Below are positions 26,576 through 35,397 of a DNA stretch of 64,000 nt, piece after piece (position 1 is the stretch's first letter; the number at the start of each line of letters is the position of its first letter). Made by a program: the position numbers and the translations under genes. Under the pieces are notes generated by a model. The model made no database searches and was not told the origin of the DNA. It saw only the letters and a program-made list of their open reading frames with translations. This DNA is from JBOGCH01 sp051656645 (GTDB lineage Bacteria; Bacteroidota; Bacteroidia; Bacteroidales; Marinifilaceae), in contig JBOGCH010000044.1 of NCBI GenBank assembly GCA_051656645.1, positions 62,001 to 126,000 of the forward strand. The letters run 5' to 3'.

Positions 26576-26652
26576 TGTATCTAGAGTAATGCTATTTTCC
26601 GTATATTTGCTATTGTAACTTACATTGTTGTATATACTAAAGCAGATTTAGC

Positions 26653-28035
26653 ATGGAGGATTTACGGGAATATCAAGATTATGTCATAGAGGTTGTGACT
26701 AACCAACGCGCATTTTATAACACTCAACAAACACTTGACGTTAAGTTTAGAATACGCTGCCTAAAAGCACTACATGACGTTATTGAGCGCGATGCCGAGT
26801 CTATATATGAAGCATTGCATAAAGATTTACATAAATCAAGACAAGAGTCCTATTTGACTGAAGTAAGTTTGGTGCTAAGTGAAATTAAATGCCATATTGA
26901 GAACCTCAGCAAATGGAGTAAGCCCCGGAAACGGAAAACTCCGCTGTTTATGTGGCCATCCAAAAGTTACGTTACCTACCAGCCACTCGGTATATGCCTT
27001 ATTCTATCTCCATGGAATTATCCCTTCCTTTTACTTATGGATCCATTAATTGGAGCCATCGCTGCCGGGAATTGTGCTATTTTGAAACCTTCACATCAAT
27101 CTCCCAACATTAATAATGTTATCAAAGCCATTGTAAGCCAAGTATTCAATAAAGAACATGTAAGTTTTATTGAAGGTAATCCACAACAAACAGAGTGGCT
27201 TTTAGAGCAAAGGTTTGATTTTATATTCTTTACGGGAAGTAGTGCGTTTGGCAAAACCGTTATGAAAGCAGCTGCTGAACATTTAACTCCTGTAATTCTG
27301 GAGTTAGGAGGCAAAAGCCCTTGTATTGTTGATAAAAGTGCCAACGTAGATTTAGCAGCTAAACGAATTATTTGGGGTAAACTAATAAATGCCGGACAGA
27401 CATGTGTTGCTCCTGACTATGTATTTGTTGATAAGGAAAAAGAGGATGAATTAATTAGGGCATTAAAAAGGTATATCACGCAGTTTTACGGAGAGAATCC
27501 GAAAATATCAGAATACTATCCCCGCATGATAAGTGAAAGTGCCTTTAATAGAGTTGTTTCCTACCTTAATGAAGGCGATATTGCTGTGGGTGGAGAACAT
27601 GACAGCGCAACACTCTATATTGCTCCTACCATTTTGCGAAACATTACGCCTGAAAGCGAAATAATGCGCGAAGAGATTTTTGGACCAATATTGCCAATTA
27701 TGTCATTTACTGACATGAATGCGGTGATTAACCATATTAACAATGGCGAGAAACCTTTAGCTCTATATTTCTTTGGAGATGTGAAGACCGGGAACAACAT
27801 TTTAACACGCACAACTAGCGGTGGTGCATGCATAAACGATGTGCTTATGCACATAGCCAATCATAATTTACCATTTGGGGGTGTGGGGAATAGCGGTATT
27901 GGGAAATATCATGGCTATGAATCGTTTAAGGCATTTAGTAATGAGCGCGCTGTGGTATACTCCTCCCCGACTATAGACTTTCCATTTAAGTACGTACCAT
28001 TTAAAGGATTTAAGTGGATTAAGCGAATTCTTTAG
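26653..28035 (+). CDS. NAD(P)-dependent aldehyde dehydrogenase (class 3 type)
   Basis: The 460-residue protein matches the shorter class 3 ALDH branch. It has the SPWNYPF motif (about 119-125), FTGS of the Rossmann fold (193-196), the general base Glu in ELGG (about 217) and the nucleophilic Cys at about 251 (AGQTCVAPDY). EEIFGPILP and PFGGVGNSGIG lie near the end. The C-terminal basic and aromatic stretch (KYVPFKGFKWIKRIL) resembles the membrane-associating tail of fatty-aldehyde dehydrogenases. It oxidises medium or long aldehydes to acids. It is monocistronic, with a TATATTTG box at 26602-26609. Confidence 0.9.
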   Translation: MEDLREYQDYVIEVVTNQRAFYNTQQTLDVKFRIRCLKALHDVIERDAESIYEALHKDLHKSRQESYLTEVSLVLSEIKCHIENLSKWSKPRKRKTPLFMWPSKSYVTYQPLGICLILSPWNYPFLLLMDPLIGAIAAGNCAILKPSHQSPNINNVIKAIVSQVFNKEHVSFIEGNPQQTEWLLEQRFDFIFFTGSSAFGKTVMKAAAEHLTPVILELGGKSPCIVDKSANVDLAAKRIIWGKLINAGQTCVAPDYVFVDKEKEDELIRALKRYITQFYGENPKISEYYPRMISESAFNRVVSYLNEGDIAVGGEHDSATLYIAPTILRNITPESEIMREEIFGPILPIMSFTDMNAVINHINNGEKPLALYFFGDVKTGNNILTRTTSGGACINDVLMHIANHNLPFGGVGNSGIGKYHGYESFKAFSNERAVVYSSPTIDFPFKYVPFKGFKWIKRIL

Positions 28036-28192
28036 TTTGCATTGATAGCTTTATAGAACAATATGTGGGTAGTTTTTACTGCTAGCGATATACTCAGCCA
28101 CTACTCCAAGAGTAATGGACAAAACTTGTGTTTTGGAGTATGTTAACGGGAAGTTATACCAAAGTTTCTTAGATAAAATATAAGAAGATTTA

Positions 28193-28223
28193 TTTGAATA
28201 GTTTAAGATTTAATCTAATTTTG
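28193..28223 (+). promoter_or_regulatory. Bacteroidota-type promoter of glyA
   Basis: TTTG (28193-28196), 19 nt, TAATTTTG (28216-28223); the start codon at 28271 follows after a leader of about 40 nt. Confidence 0.75.
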
Positions 28224-28270
28224 AGGAAAACGTAAATGATTATAATCATAAATCTTAAACTACAGTAAAT

Positions 28271-29551
28271 ATGAAAAGAGATAGTCAGATATTTGAGCTG
28301 ATTAATCAGGAATATCACAGACAGAAAAATGGTATTGAGCTAATAGCGTCTGAAAACTTTGTGAGCGATGAAGTAATGGAAGCAATGGGTTCTTGTTTAA
28401 CAAACAAGTATGCTGAGGGTTATCCTGGAGCACGTTACTATGGCGGTTGTCAGATTGTTGACCAAACAGAACAGCTAGCTATTGACCGTGCTTGTAAACT
28501 TTTTGGAGCTGAATATGCTAACGTACAACCACACTCGGGAGCTCAAGCCAATGCAGCCGTATTTTTTGCTTGTATGAAACCGGGCGACACTTTCATGGGT
28601 CTTGACTTGTCTCATGGTGGTCACTTATCTCACGGTTCGCCTGTAAACTTATCGGGAATTAACTATAACCCGGTAGCTTATCATGTTAAAGAAGATACCG
28701 GTTTGGTAGATTATGATGAAATGGAGAAATTAGCATTAGAGCATAAGCCTAAAATGATTATTGCCGGTGCATCTGCCTATACTCGCGATTGGGATTACAA
28801 ACGCATGCGTGAGATTGCGGATAAAGTTGGCGCTTTATTAATGTGTGACATGGCACACCCTGCAGGACTTATTGCAAAAGGACTTTTAAATAATCCGTTT
28901 GATTATTGCCACATTGTAACAACAACAACACATAAAACACTTCGCGGACCTCGCGGCGGTATGATTTTATTACCTAAGGATTTCCCAAATCCATGGGGAC
29001 AAACAACGCCAAAAGGAGAGATTAAAATGATGTCTCAAGTGCTTAATTTTGCCGTTTTCCCAGGACAACAGGGCGGACCGCTAGAGCACGTTATTGCAGC
29101 TAAAGCAGTTGCTTTTAACGAAGCATTGAGCGAATCATATTCTGAGTATGCTATCCAAATGCAGAAAAATGCTAAAGTAATGGCACAAGCATTTATGGAT
29201 AAAGGGTACAAAGTAGTTTCCGGAGGTACGGACAATCACTGTATTTTGATTGACTTACGTACTAAATTCCCTGATTTAACAGGTAAGAAAGCTGAAAACA
29301 CTCTAGTACGTGCTGATATCACAATTAATAAAAACATGGTTCCTTTTGATAGCCGTACTCCGTTTACTACTTCCGGATTACGTGTTGGAACACCTGCAAT
29401 TACAACTCGCGGATTGAAAGAGGAGGATATGGGTACAATTGTAGAGCTTATTGATCGTGTACTTTCAAATGTAGACAACGAAGAAGAGATTACAGCGGTG
29501 CGTAAAGCGGTTAATGAGATGATGTCTCCACGACCAATTTTTGCATGGTAA
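28271..29551 (+). CDS. glyA: Serine hydroxymethyltransferase
   Basis: This 426-residue fold-type I PLP enzyme interconverts serine and glycine with tetrahydrofolate and feeds one-carbon metabolism. Visible motifs are IASENFVS, NKYAEGYPGARYYGG, HSGAQAN, DMAHPAG and the Schiff-base lysine at 222 in TTTTHKTLRGPRGG. Length and motif spacing are normal. Its stop codon lies at the edge of a very long perfect hairpin shared with the convergent gene. Confidence 0.97.
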   Translation: MKRDSQIFELINQEYHRQKNGIELIASENFVSDEVMEAMGSCLTNKYAEGYPGARYYGGCQIVDQTEQLAIDRACKLFGAEYANVQPHSGAQANAAVFFACMKPGDTFMGLDLSHGGHLSHGSPVNLSGINYNPVAYHVKEDTGLVDYDEMEKLALEHKPKMIIAGASAYTRDWDYKRMREIADKVGALLMCDMAHPAGLIAKGLLNNPFDYCHIVTTTTHKTLRGPRGGMILLPKDFPNPWGQTTPKGEIKMMSQVLNFAVFPGQQGGPLEHVIAAKAVAFNEALSESYSEYAIQMQKNAKVMAQAFMDKGYKVVSGGTDNHCILIDLRTKFPDLTGKKAENTLVRADITINKNMVPFDSRTPFTTSGLRVGTPAITTRGLKEEDMGTIVELIDRVLSNVDNEEEITAVRKAVNEMMSPRPIFAW

Positions 29552-29624
29552 GATAATATCAGGATACAAAAAAGAGAGGTTAGCAAAAAACTAACCTCTC
29601 TTTTTTGTATCCTGATATTATCTT
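29550..29624. terminator. Long perfect bidirectional terminator
   Basis: Arms of 34 bp (29550-29583 and 29591-29624) pair without mismatch around a 7-nt A-rich loop. The stem contains the last bases of glyA and the last codons and stop of the opposite gene. Confidence 0.9.
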
Positions 29625-30568
29625 TTTAATCCCAATAATCGTGGAATGTAAGTTGCTACGTGACGCATTTTTTTAGCTTCGTACACATCGGCAATTTTTA
29701 TAAGGATAGCCGTTTCTTCAACTCCTCCAAAATGCTCATTTAATGCGGTGCCAAAGCATTTCATTGACGGCGATAAGCTCATGTATGCATTCACTAACGG
29801 CGGGATGTTTTCTCCACGGTCACGCACATAACGCGATAGGATTTTGTAGTCCTCGTCATAATTGGCACCATTAAGTATTTCTCCAATGCCTTTTTCGTCG
29901 ATTTCAATTTTAAAATCATGAATAGCGTCAACTAAATGGTCATGATCCTGAAAATATTTACGCATGAAGTATAAAATCATATCTCGCGCTTTGATATCGA
30001 AACTACGATACATGGTTACTTTACCAAAGAAATATTCGATTTGAGGATGATCAACCGTTAAAGCTCCTAATCCATCCCATAAATTATCCAACGCAAATAA
30101 GGATTTACGTCCCATACGTGTGGATTGATACATGGGCTGCACAAAGGAACGTCCCAACTCTATCATTTTAGGTAGGTACTCCTTTTTGAAAGAGTCCGAG
30201 AACTTGAAAAGCTCTGTTGTTGCCAAGTTAGGCTCGCCGTCGGCATTATCGGACAGATTATCGCAGATTATATATCTGTATCCACCAATAATTTCCTGTT
30301 CCTTAGGATCCCATACAATTAATTGCTGATAAGGTGAATTTGGATCTGTATCGAATTCATCGATATCCACTGATTTACCTGTTCCTCCCCCTGCTGTTCT
30401 AAACGTTAACTCTCTTACCCGTCCTAATTCCCGAAGTAGATTTGGCGAATTCTTTGCATTGAAACTATAAATTTCATTACCCGCTTTATTTGTTTTACGG
30501 ACAAACTTGTCCTCTGTCAGTTCGGCCAAAAGTTTCTCCTTCTCCACCGGATAGATAACTGGTTCCAT
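29618..30568 (-). CDS. GNAT-type N-acyltransferase (GlsB/OlsB-like)
   Basis: The 316-residue soluble protein resembles the acyl-ACP-dependent N-acyltransferase branch (OlsB/hemolysin-like) rather than ordinary acetyltransferases. It has RELGRVRELTFR with a following TGKSVDIDEFD, then IVGGYR-like EIIGGYRYIICD, and a FVQPMYQ segment. Homologues in Bacteroides make N-acylated glycine lipids as the first step, together with an O-acyltransferase (GlsA). No PlsC-like partner is visible next to it here, and glyA, which supplies glycine, is the convergent neighbour. The glycine-lipid assignment is inferred. Confidence 0.65.
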   Translation of the reverse strand: MEPVIYPVEKEKLLAELTEDKFVRKTNKAGNEIYSFNAKNSPNLLRELGRVRELTFRTAGGGTGKSVDIDEFDTDPNSPYQQLIVWDPKEQEIIGGYRYIICDNLSDNADGEPNLATTELFKFSDSFKKEYLPKMIELGRSFVQPMYQSTRMGRKSLFALDNLWDGLGALTVDHPQIEYFFGKVTMYRSFDIKARDMILYFMRKYFQDHDHLVDAIHDFKIEIDEKGIGEILNGANYDEDYKILSRYVRDRGENIPPLVNAYMSLSPSMKCFGTALNEHFGGVEETAILIKIADVYEAKKMRHVATYIPRLLGLKR

Positions 30569-30696
30569 AATGTAAAAGTAAATGATTAAATCTGTTATTC
30601 CATCTAAAAGTTCACAACTCTCAGAATAGAGTGCAAAGATAAACGCTTTTTTGCTATTTAATGACGGTAAAAGATAAAAATAATAGGTTTAGTTAC

Positions 30697-30727
30697 TTGA
30701 CAATGATAAAAATAAAATCTAATTTTG
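30697..30727 (+). promoter_or_regulatory. Promoter of the rplU operon
   Basis: TTGA at 30697-30700 and TAATTTTG at 30720-30727, about 20 nt apart, fit the Bacteroidota consensus. A leader of about 80 nt with a small AGAAC/GTTCT hairpin follows. Confidence 0.7.
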
Positions 30728-30810
30728 CACCACAAATATTTTTCCTAAGGGGTATAATAAGTAGAACATAGGTTCTCACCTCGTGGTATTAACAAATTAA
30801 ATAGTATAAA

Positions 30811-31122
30811 ATGTACGCTATTGTTGAGATTGCCGGACAGCAATTTAAAGTTGAAGCAAACAAGAAAGTTTACGTTCACCGTCTTGCTGCTGAAGAAGGA
30901 GCACAGGTTGAATTTGACAAAGTTCTTTTAGTAGATAACGCAGGTGCAATTAACGTTGGAACTCCAACAGTTGCAGGAGCAAAAGTAACTGCAAAAGTTC
31001 TTGCTCACGTTAAAGCTGACAAAGTTATCGTATTCAAAAAGAAAAGAAGAAAAGGTTACGCTAAGAAAAACGGTCATCGTCAATGTATGACTCAAATTTT
31101 AGTTGAAGCTATCAACGCTTAA
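30811..31122 (+). CDS. rplU: 50S ribosomal protein L21
   Basis: The 103-residue protein has the L21 start MYAIVEIAGQQFKVE and the basic FKKKRRKGYAKKNGHRQ segment near the end that contacts 23S rRNA. It is followed by rpmA after 73 nt, the usual L21-L27 pairing. Confidence 0.98.
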   Translation: MYAIVEIAGQQFKVEANKKVYVHRLAAEEGAQVEFDKVLLVDNAGAINVGTPTVAGAKVTAKVLAHVKADKVIVFKKKRRKGYAKKNGHRQCMTQILVEAINA

Positions 31123-31195
31123 TTTTAAGTTGTTGTTGCAGAAACCAATTATCGGTCATAGACCTTATGTTAAAACTTTAAAATAATTACACAAG

Positions 31196-31456
31196 ATGGC
31201 ACATAAGAAAGGAGTCGGAAGCTCTAAGAACGGTCGTGAGTCTGAAAGCAAGAGACTTGGTATTAAAATTTTCGGTGGACAGTTTGCTAAAGCTGGTAAC
31301 ATTATTGTTCGTCAAAGAGGAACTGTACACAATCCGGGAGAAAATGTAGGTATTGGTAAAGACCATACTTTATTTGCTCTAGTAAACGGAAGTGTTGTTT
31401 TCAAAAAGAAAAAAGACAACAAATCTTACGTTTCTGTAGAAGCTATTGCTGAATAA
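31196..31456 (+). CDS. rpmA: 50S ribosomal protein L27
   Basis: The 86-residue protein starts MAHKKGVGSSKNGRES and has the RLGIKIFGGQ and RQRGTVHNPG segments of L27. It begins directly with the functional Ala-His-Lys-Lys tail that reaches the peptidyl transferase centre, so there is no Firmicutes-type leader to be cleaved. Confidence 0.98.
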   Translation: MAHKKGVGSSKNGRESESKRLGIKIFGGQFAKAGNIIVRQRGTVHNPGENVGIGKDHTLFALVNGSVVFKKKKDNKSYVSVEAIAE

Positions 31457-31473
31457 GCATATTTTTAGCATAT

Positions 31474-31510
31474 AAAACTCCTGTATTCAAAACGAATACA
31501 GGAGTTTTTT
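31474..31510 (+). terminator. Terminator after rpmA
   Basis: A perfect hairpin of 14-15 bp around a short loop ends in a T-run, just before serS. Confidence 0.85.
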
Positions 31511-31587
31511 GTATATTTACATTCGATTTTGTGAAGCTCTATCACAATTTCTATTTATTATTTGCACAACTATTAAAGCAAATTATT

Positions 31588-32862
31588 ATGCTAAGTTTAA
31601 AGTTTATTCAGGAAAACAAAGAAACTGTCATTGAACGTCTTGCGGTGAAAAATTTTGATGCAACCGCTATTGTTGACGAAATTATTGCACTTGATAATTC
31701 ACGCCGCAAAAATCAGCAGGAGTGCGAAACGAAACAGGCTGAAATGAACTCTATCTCCAAACAGGTGGGAGCATTTATGAAGGAAGGGAAAGTGGAGGAA
31801 GCAAACGCAGCGAAACAACAAACTTCTGAGCTTAAGGAACAAATTGGCTCCTTGAATGCGGAACTAAATACTATCAACGAGAAGTTATTACAACTTCAAT
31901 TACGTTTACCTAATTTACCACACGTATCGGTTCCAAAAGGAAAATCGGATGCAGACAATGAGGTGGTAAAAATTGTAGATGCAATTCCATGTAAAAAAGA
32001 CAGCGATGTACCACACTGGGATTTGACTAAAAAGTACGACCTAATTGATTTTGAAACCGGTGTTAAGATAACAGGCGCAGGTTTTCCACTATATAAAGGT
32101 TTAGGGGCTAAGTTACAACGCGCTCTTATACATTTTTTCTTAGAGGAAAATACGCTTGCCGGATACATGGAAGTAATGCCTCCGCTTATGGTTAATGCTG
32201 CTTCGGGATACGGAACAGGACAATTACCGGATAAAGACGGACAAATGTATTACGTTACGGAAGATGATTTGTATTTAATTCCAACTGCCGAAGTACCAGT
32301 TACAAATATATACCGCGATGTTATCCTTGATGGTGAAAAGTTGCCGGTAAAAAATACTGCCTATTCAGCATGTTTCCGTCGTGAAGCCGGATCATATGGT
32401 AAGGATGTACGTGGACTAAACCGTTTACACCAATTTGACAAAGTAGAGATTGTACAGATTTCACGTCCGGAAAACTCATACGAGGCACTTCAAGGCATGG
32501 TGGATCATGTTGAGTCGTTATTACAAAAACTAGAATTACCATATCGTATTCTACGTTTATGTGGTGGAGACCTTAGCTTTACATCTGCTCTTACTTTTGA
32601 TTTTGAAGTATTCTCAGCTGCACAAGAGCGATGGTTAGAGGTAAGTAGTGTATCGAACTTTGAAGAGTTCCAAGCAAATCGCTTAAAACTTCGTTTCAAA
32701 GATAAAGGAGAAAAGAAAACAACTACCGCTCACACGCTTAACGGAAGTGCTTTAGCATTACCACGTATAGTAGCTGCATTGTTGGAAAACAATCAAACTC
32801 CAGAAGGTATCCGTATCCCTAAGGTTCTACAACCATTTATGGGAACAGATATGATTAAATAA
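31588..32862 (+). CDS. serS: Seryl-tRNA synthetase
   Basis: This class II synthetase (424 residues from the ATG at 31588) charges tRNA-Ser and tRNA-Sec types. The start MLSLKFIQEN is the family's usual one; an upstream TTG would add a 19-residue tail that I reject. A long antiparallel coiled coil at about residues 28-105 binds the tRNA variable arm. Motif 2 (FRREAGSYGKDVRGLNRLHQF) and motif 3 (NGSALALPRIVAALLENNQ) of the catalytic domain follow. A hairpin terminator lies 30 nt after the stop. Confidence 0.97.
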   Translation: MLSLKFIQENKETVIERLAVKNFDATAIVDEIIALDNSRRKNQQECETKQAEMNSISKQVGAFMKEGKVEEANAAKQQTSELKEQIGSLNAELNTINEKLLQLQLRLPNLPHVSVPKGKSDADNEVVKIVDAIPCKKDSDVPHWDLTKKYDLIDFETGVKITGAGFPLYKGLGAKLQRALIHFFLEENTLAGYMEVMPPLMVNAASGYGTGQLPDKDGQMYYVTEDDLYLIPTAEVPVTNIYRDVILDGEKLPVKNTAYSACFRREAGSYGKDVRGLNRLHQFDKVEIVQISRPENSYEALQGMVDHVESLLQKLELPYRILRLCGGDLSFTSALTFDFEVFSAAQERWLEVSSVSNFEEFQANRLKLRFKDKGEKKTTTAHTLNGSALALPRIVAALLENNQTPEGIRIPKVLQPFMGTDMIK

Positions 32863-32892
32863 AAAGATTATAGCAGGAATTGTTATATATTT

Positions 32893-32926
32893 GTAGGAGT
32901 TACGTATGTAACTCCTACTTTTTTAT
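32893..32926 (+). terminator. Terminator after serS
   Basis: A perfect 11-bp hairpin (32893-32903 with 32908-32918) is followed by a T-run. A TATATTTG box overlaps its left arm. Confidence 0.8.
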
Positions 32927-32946
32927 TAATTACACACTGTTTGCAC

Positions 32947-33249
32947 ATGAGAATAATATATAATACAACATTTATAATTCCTGACTTTATTGAGGAAAAC
33001 TGGTTAGCATTCATACGCGAAGAGCACGTTGCTATTATTAAAAATGATAGCGACATTGACGACGTGTTATTTACAAAAGTAGAGATTGAACAACCTGAAG
33101 GAGAAACTTATTCTTTACAGGTAATTTTCAACTCGGCCGAAAAGTATGATAACTACTTAGCAACAAAAGATGCTATTTTCGTACAAGCATTAATTGAGCG
33201 TTTTAAGGATCAATACCTTTGTTTTAGCTCCACAATGCGCGAACTGTAA
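32947..33249 (+). CDS. DUF4286 family protein
   Basis: This 100-residue soluble protein (ATG at 32947; the TTG two codons earlier is unlikely) matches the small DUF4286 family of Bacteroidota, with the start MRIIYNTTFII, the LQVIF strand and a DQYLCFSSTMREL end. The compact alpha-beta form resembles ferredoxin-like dimeric folds. The function is unknown. It is 9 nt upstream of ruvC and almost certainly co-transcribed with it. Confidence 0.8.
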   Translation: MRIIYNTTFIIPDFIEENWLAFIREEHVAIIKNDSDIDDVLFTKVEIEQPEGETYSLQVIFNSAEKYDNYLATKDAIFVQALIERFKDQYLCFSSTMREL

Positions 33250-33258
33250 CCCATTACT

Positions 33259-33816
33259 ATGAGTAAATACATCATGGGGATAGACCCTGGAACTAATTTT
33301 ATGGGATATGCCATTCTTGAAATTATAAGCCGCAGTAAAAAACCACGACTTATAGTTTCCGGAGTTATTACCATGAATAAAATTTCCGATCCCTATATCA
33401 AATTACAATACATTTTTAAACGTGCACTGCAGGTTATTGATGAGTACCATCCCGATGAATTGGCCATAGAGTCCCAATTTTTCGGTAAAAATGTACAATC
33501 CATGCTCAAATTAGGACGCGCTCAAGGAGTGGCCATAGCAGCCGCCTTGCAACGTGATATTCCTATATTTGAATATGCACCTCTAAAAATAAAAATGAGC
33601 GTTACCGGAAGTGGATCTGCCTCCAAAGAACAGATTGCAGGAATGCTTGATAAACTTATGGATATACAAACATCGTCAAAAAAACTAGACGAAACAGATG
33701 CTATTGCAATAGCCTACTGTCATTTTTTACAAAGCTCCAATCCCCTACTCGCAAGCGGGAAAAGTACATCATGGAGCGATTACGTAAAGCAAAATCCAAA
33801 TGTCATAAAGAAATAA
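33259..33816 (+). CDS. ruvC: Crossover junction endodeoxyribonuclease RuvC
   Basis: The 185-residue RNase H-fold nuclease resolves Holliday junctions with RuvAB. Acidic catalytic residues are visible at Asp 9 (IMGIDPG), Glu in LAIESQFFGKN (about 72) and Asp in DETDAIAIAYCH (about 146), with KMSVTGSGSASKEQ in between. A terminator hairpin follows at once. Confidence 0.96.
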   Translation: MSKYIMGIDPGTNFMGYAILEIISRSKKPRLIVSGVITMNKISDPYIKLQYIFKRALQVIDEYHPDELAIESQFFGKNVQSMLKLGRAQGVAIAAALQRDIPIFEYAPLKIKMSVTGSGSASKEQIAGMLDKLMDIQTSSKKLDETDAIAIAYCHFLQSSNPLLASGKSTSWSDYVKQNPNVIKK

Positions 33817-33818
33817 TA

Positions 33819-33856
33819 TAAAAAGGGGATGCGTCAATAAACGCATCCCCTTTTTA
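33819..33856. terminator. Bidirectional terminator between ruvC and kbl
   Basis: A perfect 15-bp stem (33820-33834 with 33841-33855), A-rich on the left and T-rich on the right, separates the convergent genes. Confidence 0.88.
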
Positions 33857-33873
33857 TATACTATACATACAGA

Positions 33874-35064
33874 TTATTTAATAACCTCTAATTTACGTCC
33901 CACCTTGATAAACGCCTCTAAAGCACGATCAAGTTGCTCTTTAGTATGAGCTGCAGACAACTGTATACGGATACGAGCTTGTCCTTTTGGAACAACTGGA
34001 TAATAGAATCCAGTTACATAAATGTTCTCTTTTTGTAACTCAGCAGCAAATTGTTGAGAAAGCACTGCATCATAAAGCATTAATGCGCAAATTGCCGACT
34101 CTGATGGTTTTAAATCAAAACCTGCTTCTGTTAAGTGAGTACGGAAATACTCTGCATTGTTTATCACACGGTCACGTAACTCAGTACTTTCAGTAAGCAT
34201 GTTGAATACCTCAATCGAAGCACCACAAATTGCCGGGCTTAGCGAGTTAGAGAACAAGTACGGACGAGAGCGTTGACGTAACATGTCAATAATCTCTTTC
34301 TTACCTGTTGTATATCCACCCATAGCTCCACCTAATGCTTTACCAAGTGTTCCTGTTACAATGTCAACGCGGTCCATTACGTGATGATACTCTGCAGTAC
34401 CACGTCCTGTTTTACCAATAAAACCTGCAGCGTGGCTATCGTCCACCATTACAAGCGCATCGTATTTTGCTGCTAAATCGCAAATCTCATTTAAACGTGC
34501 AATGTCTCCATCCATAGAGAATACACCATCAGTTACAACAATACGGAAACGTTGAGCTTGAGCCAATTTTAATTGAGCCTCTAGGTCTTCCATATTCGCA
34601 TGTTTGTAACGGTAACGTTGAGCTTTACAAAGACGCACACCGTCAATAATAGAAGCATGGTTCAACTCATCCGAGATAATTGCATCTTCTTTATCAAATA
34701 ATGGTTCAAAAACACCACCATTTGCATCGAAACATGCTGCATAAAGAATTGTATCTTCAGTTTTAAAGAATTCAGCAATCTTTGCCTCTAATTCTTTATG
34801 AATGTCTTGTGTACCACAAATAAAACGTACAGATGACATACCGTATCCACGTGCATCAAGTGCTTTTTTCGCTCCTTCAATCACACGCGCATTGTCCGAT
34901 AATCCTAAATAGTTGTTCGCACAAAAGTTAAGCACTGTCTCGCCTGTTGCTAGCTTTATTTCAGCATTTTGTGGCGTTACGATAATTCTTTCGGTTTTAT
35001 ATAAACCTGCATCTTTAATAGACTGTAATTCCGTCTTTAAAAAGTCTTGGAATTTTCCGTACAT
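33874..35064 (-). CDS. kbl: Glycine C-acetyltransferase (2-amino-3-ketobutyrate CoA ligase)
   Basis: This 396-residue alpha-oxoamine synthase uses PLP. It has the NFCANNYLGLSDN start, MSSVRFICGTQ, the DDSHAAG PLP-contacting segment (about 208-214) and the Schiff-base lysine at 242 in TGTLGKALGG. The FICGTQ and TGRGTAEYH features place it with Kbl rather than serine palmitoyltransferase. It splits 2-amino-3-ketobutyrate with CoA into glycine and acetyl-CoA in threonine breakdown. Threonine dehydrogenase is not adjacent. It is monocistronic. Confidence 0.92.
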   Translation of the reverse strand: MYGKFQDFLKTELQSIKDAGLYKTERIIVTPQNAEIKLATGETVLNFCANNYLGLSDNARVIEGAKKALDARGYGMSSVRFICGTQDIHKELEAKIAEFFKTEDTILYAACFDANGGVFEPLFDKEDAIISDELNHASIIDGVRLCKAQRYRYKHANMEDLEAQLKLAQAQRFRIVVTDGVFSMDGDIARLNEICDLAAKYDALVMVDDSHAAGFIGKTGRGTAEYHHVMDRVDIVTGTLGKALGGAMGGYTTGKKEIIDMLRQRSRPYLFSNSLSPAICGASIEVFNMLTESTELRDRVINNAEYFRTHLTEAGFDLKPSESAICALMLYDAVLSQQFAAELQKENIYVTGFYYPVVPKGQARIRIQLSAAHTKEQLDRALEAFIKVGRKLEVIK

Positions 35065-35334
35065 AATTATGTAATTTAAGTTTTATTTACAGCTCAAATG
35101 TAACTAAAATTCCTTCTTTTAAACAAAAAAATAGGAAAGAAAAAATGCTTTATAAGTAATTTATTTAACTCCCTTTTAGTTAGGAACATTATCCAAAGCT
35201 CCAAAGCAATAACAAAACCCATCACATTTTCCACAAAACACATTAAAATAGCAAATTTACATCAATTTAATAGGGGTGCTCATCAAAAACTACCATTAAA
35301 AATCCAACTACACTACTTTTTTATAGGGGTATTA

Positions 35335-35363
35335 TTGAAAAATAATATATTTCACTATCTTTG
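35335..35363 (+). promoter_or_regulatory. Probable promoter of glnN
   Basis: TTG at 35335-35337 and TATCTTTG at 35356-35363 (18-nt gap) lie 34 nt before the start codon. The remaining part of the 333-nt gap from 35065 shows nothing else. Confidence 0.55.
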
Positions 35364-35397
35364 CATCAGAAAAAAACAAAACAAACAATAAAATAAT

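Noticed and set aside
30728..30810. Ribosomal-protein autoregulatory leader upstream of rplU
   Set aside because: There is only a small hairpin; I cannot match it to a known L21 leader structure by eye.
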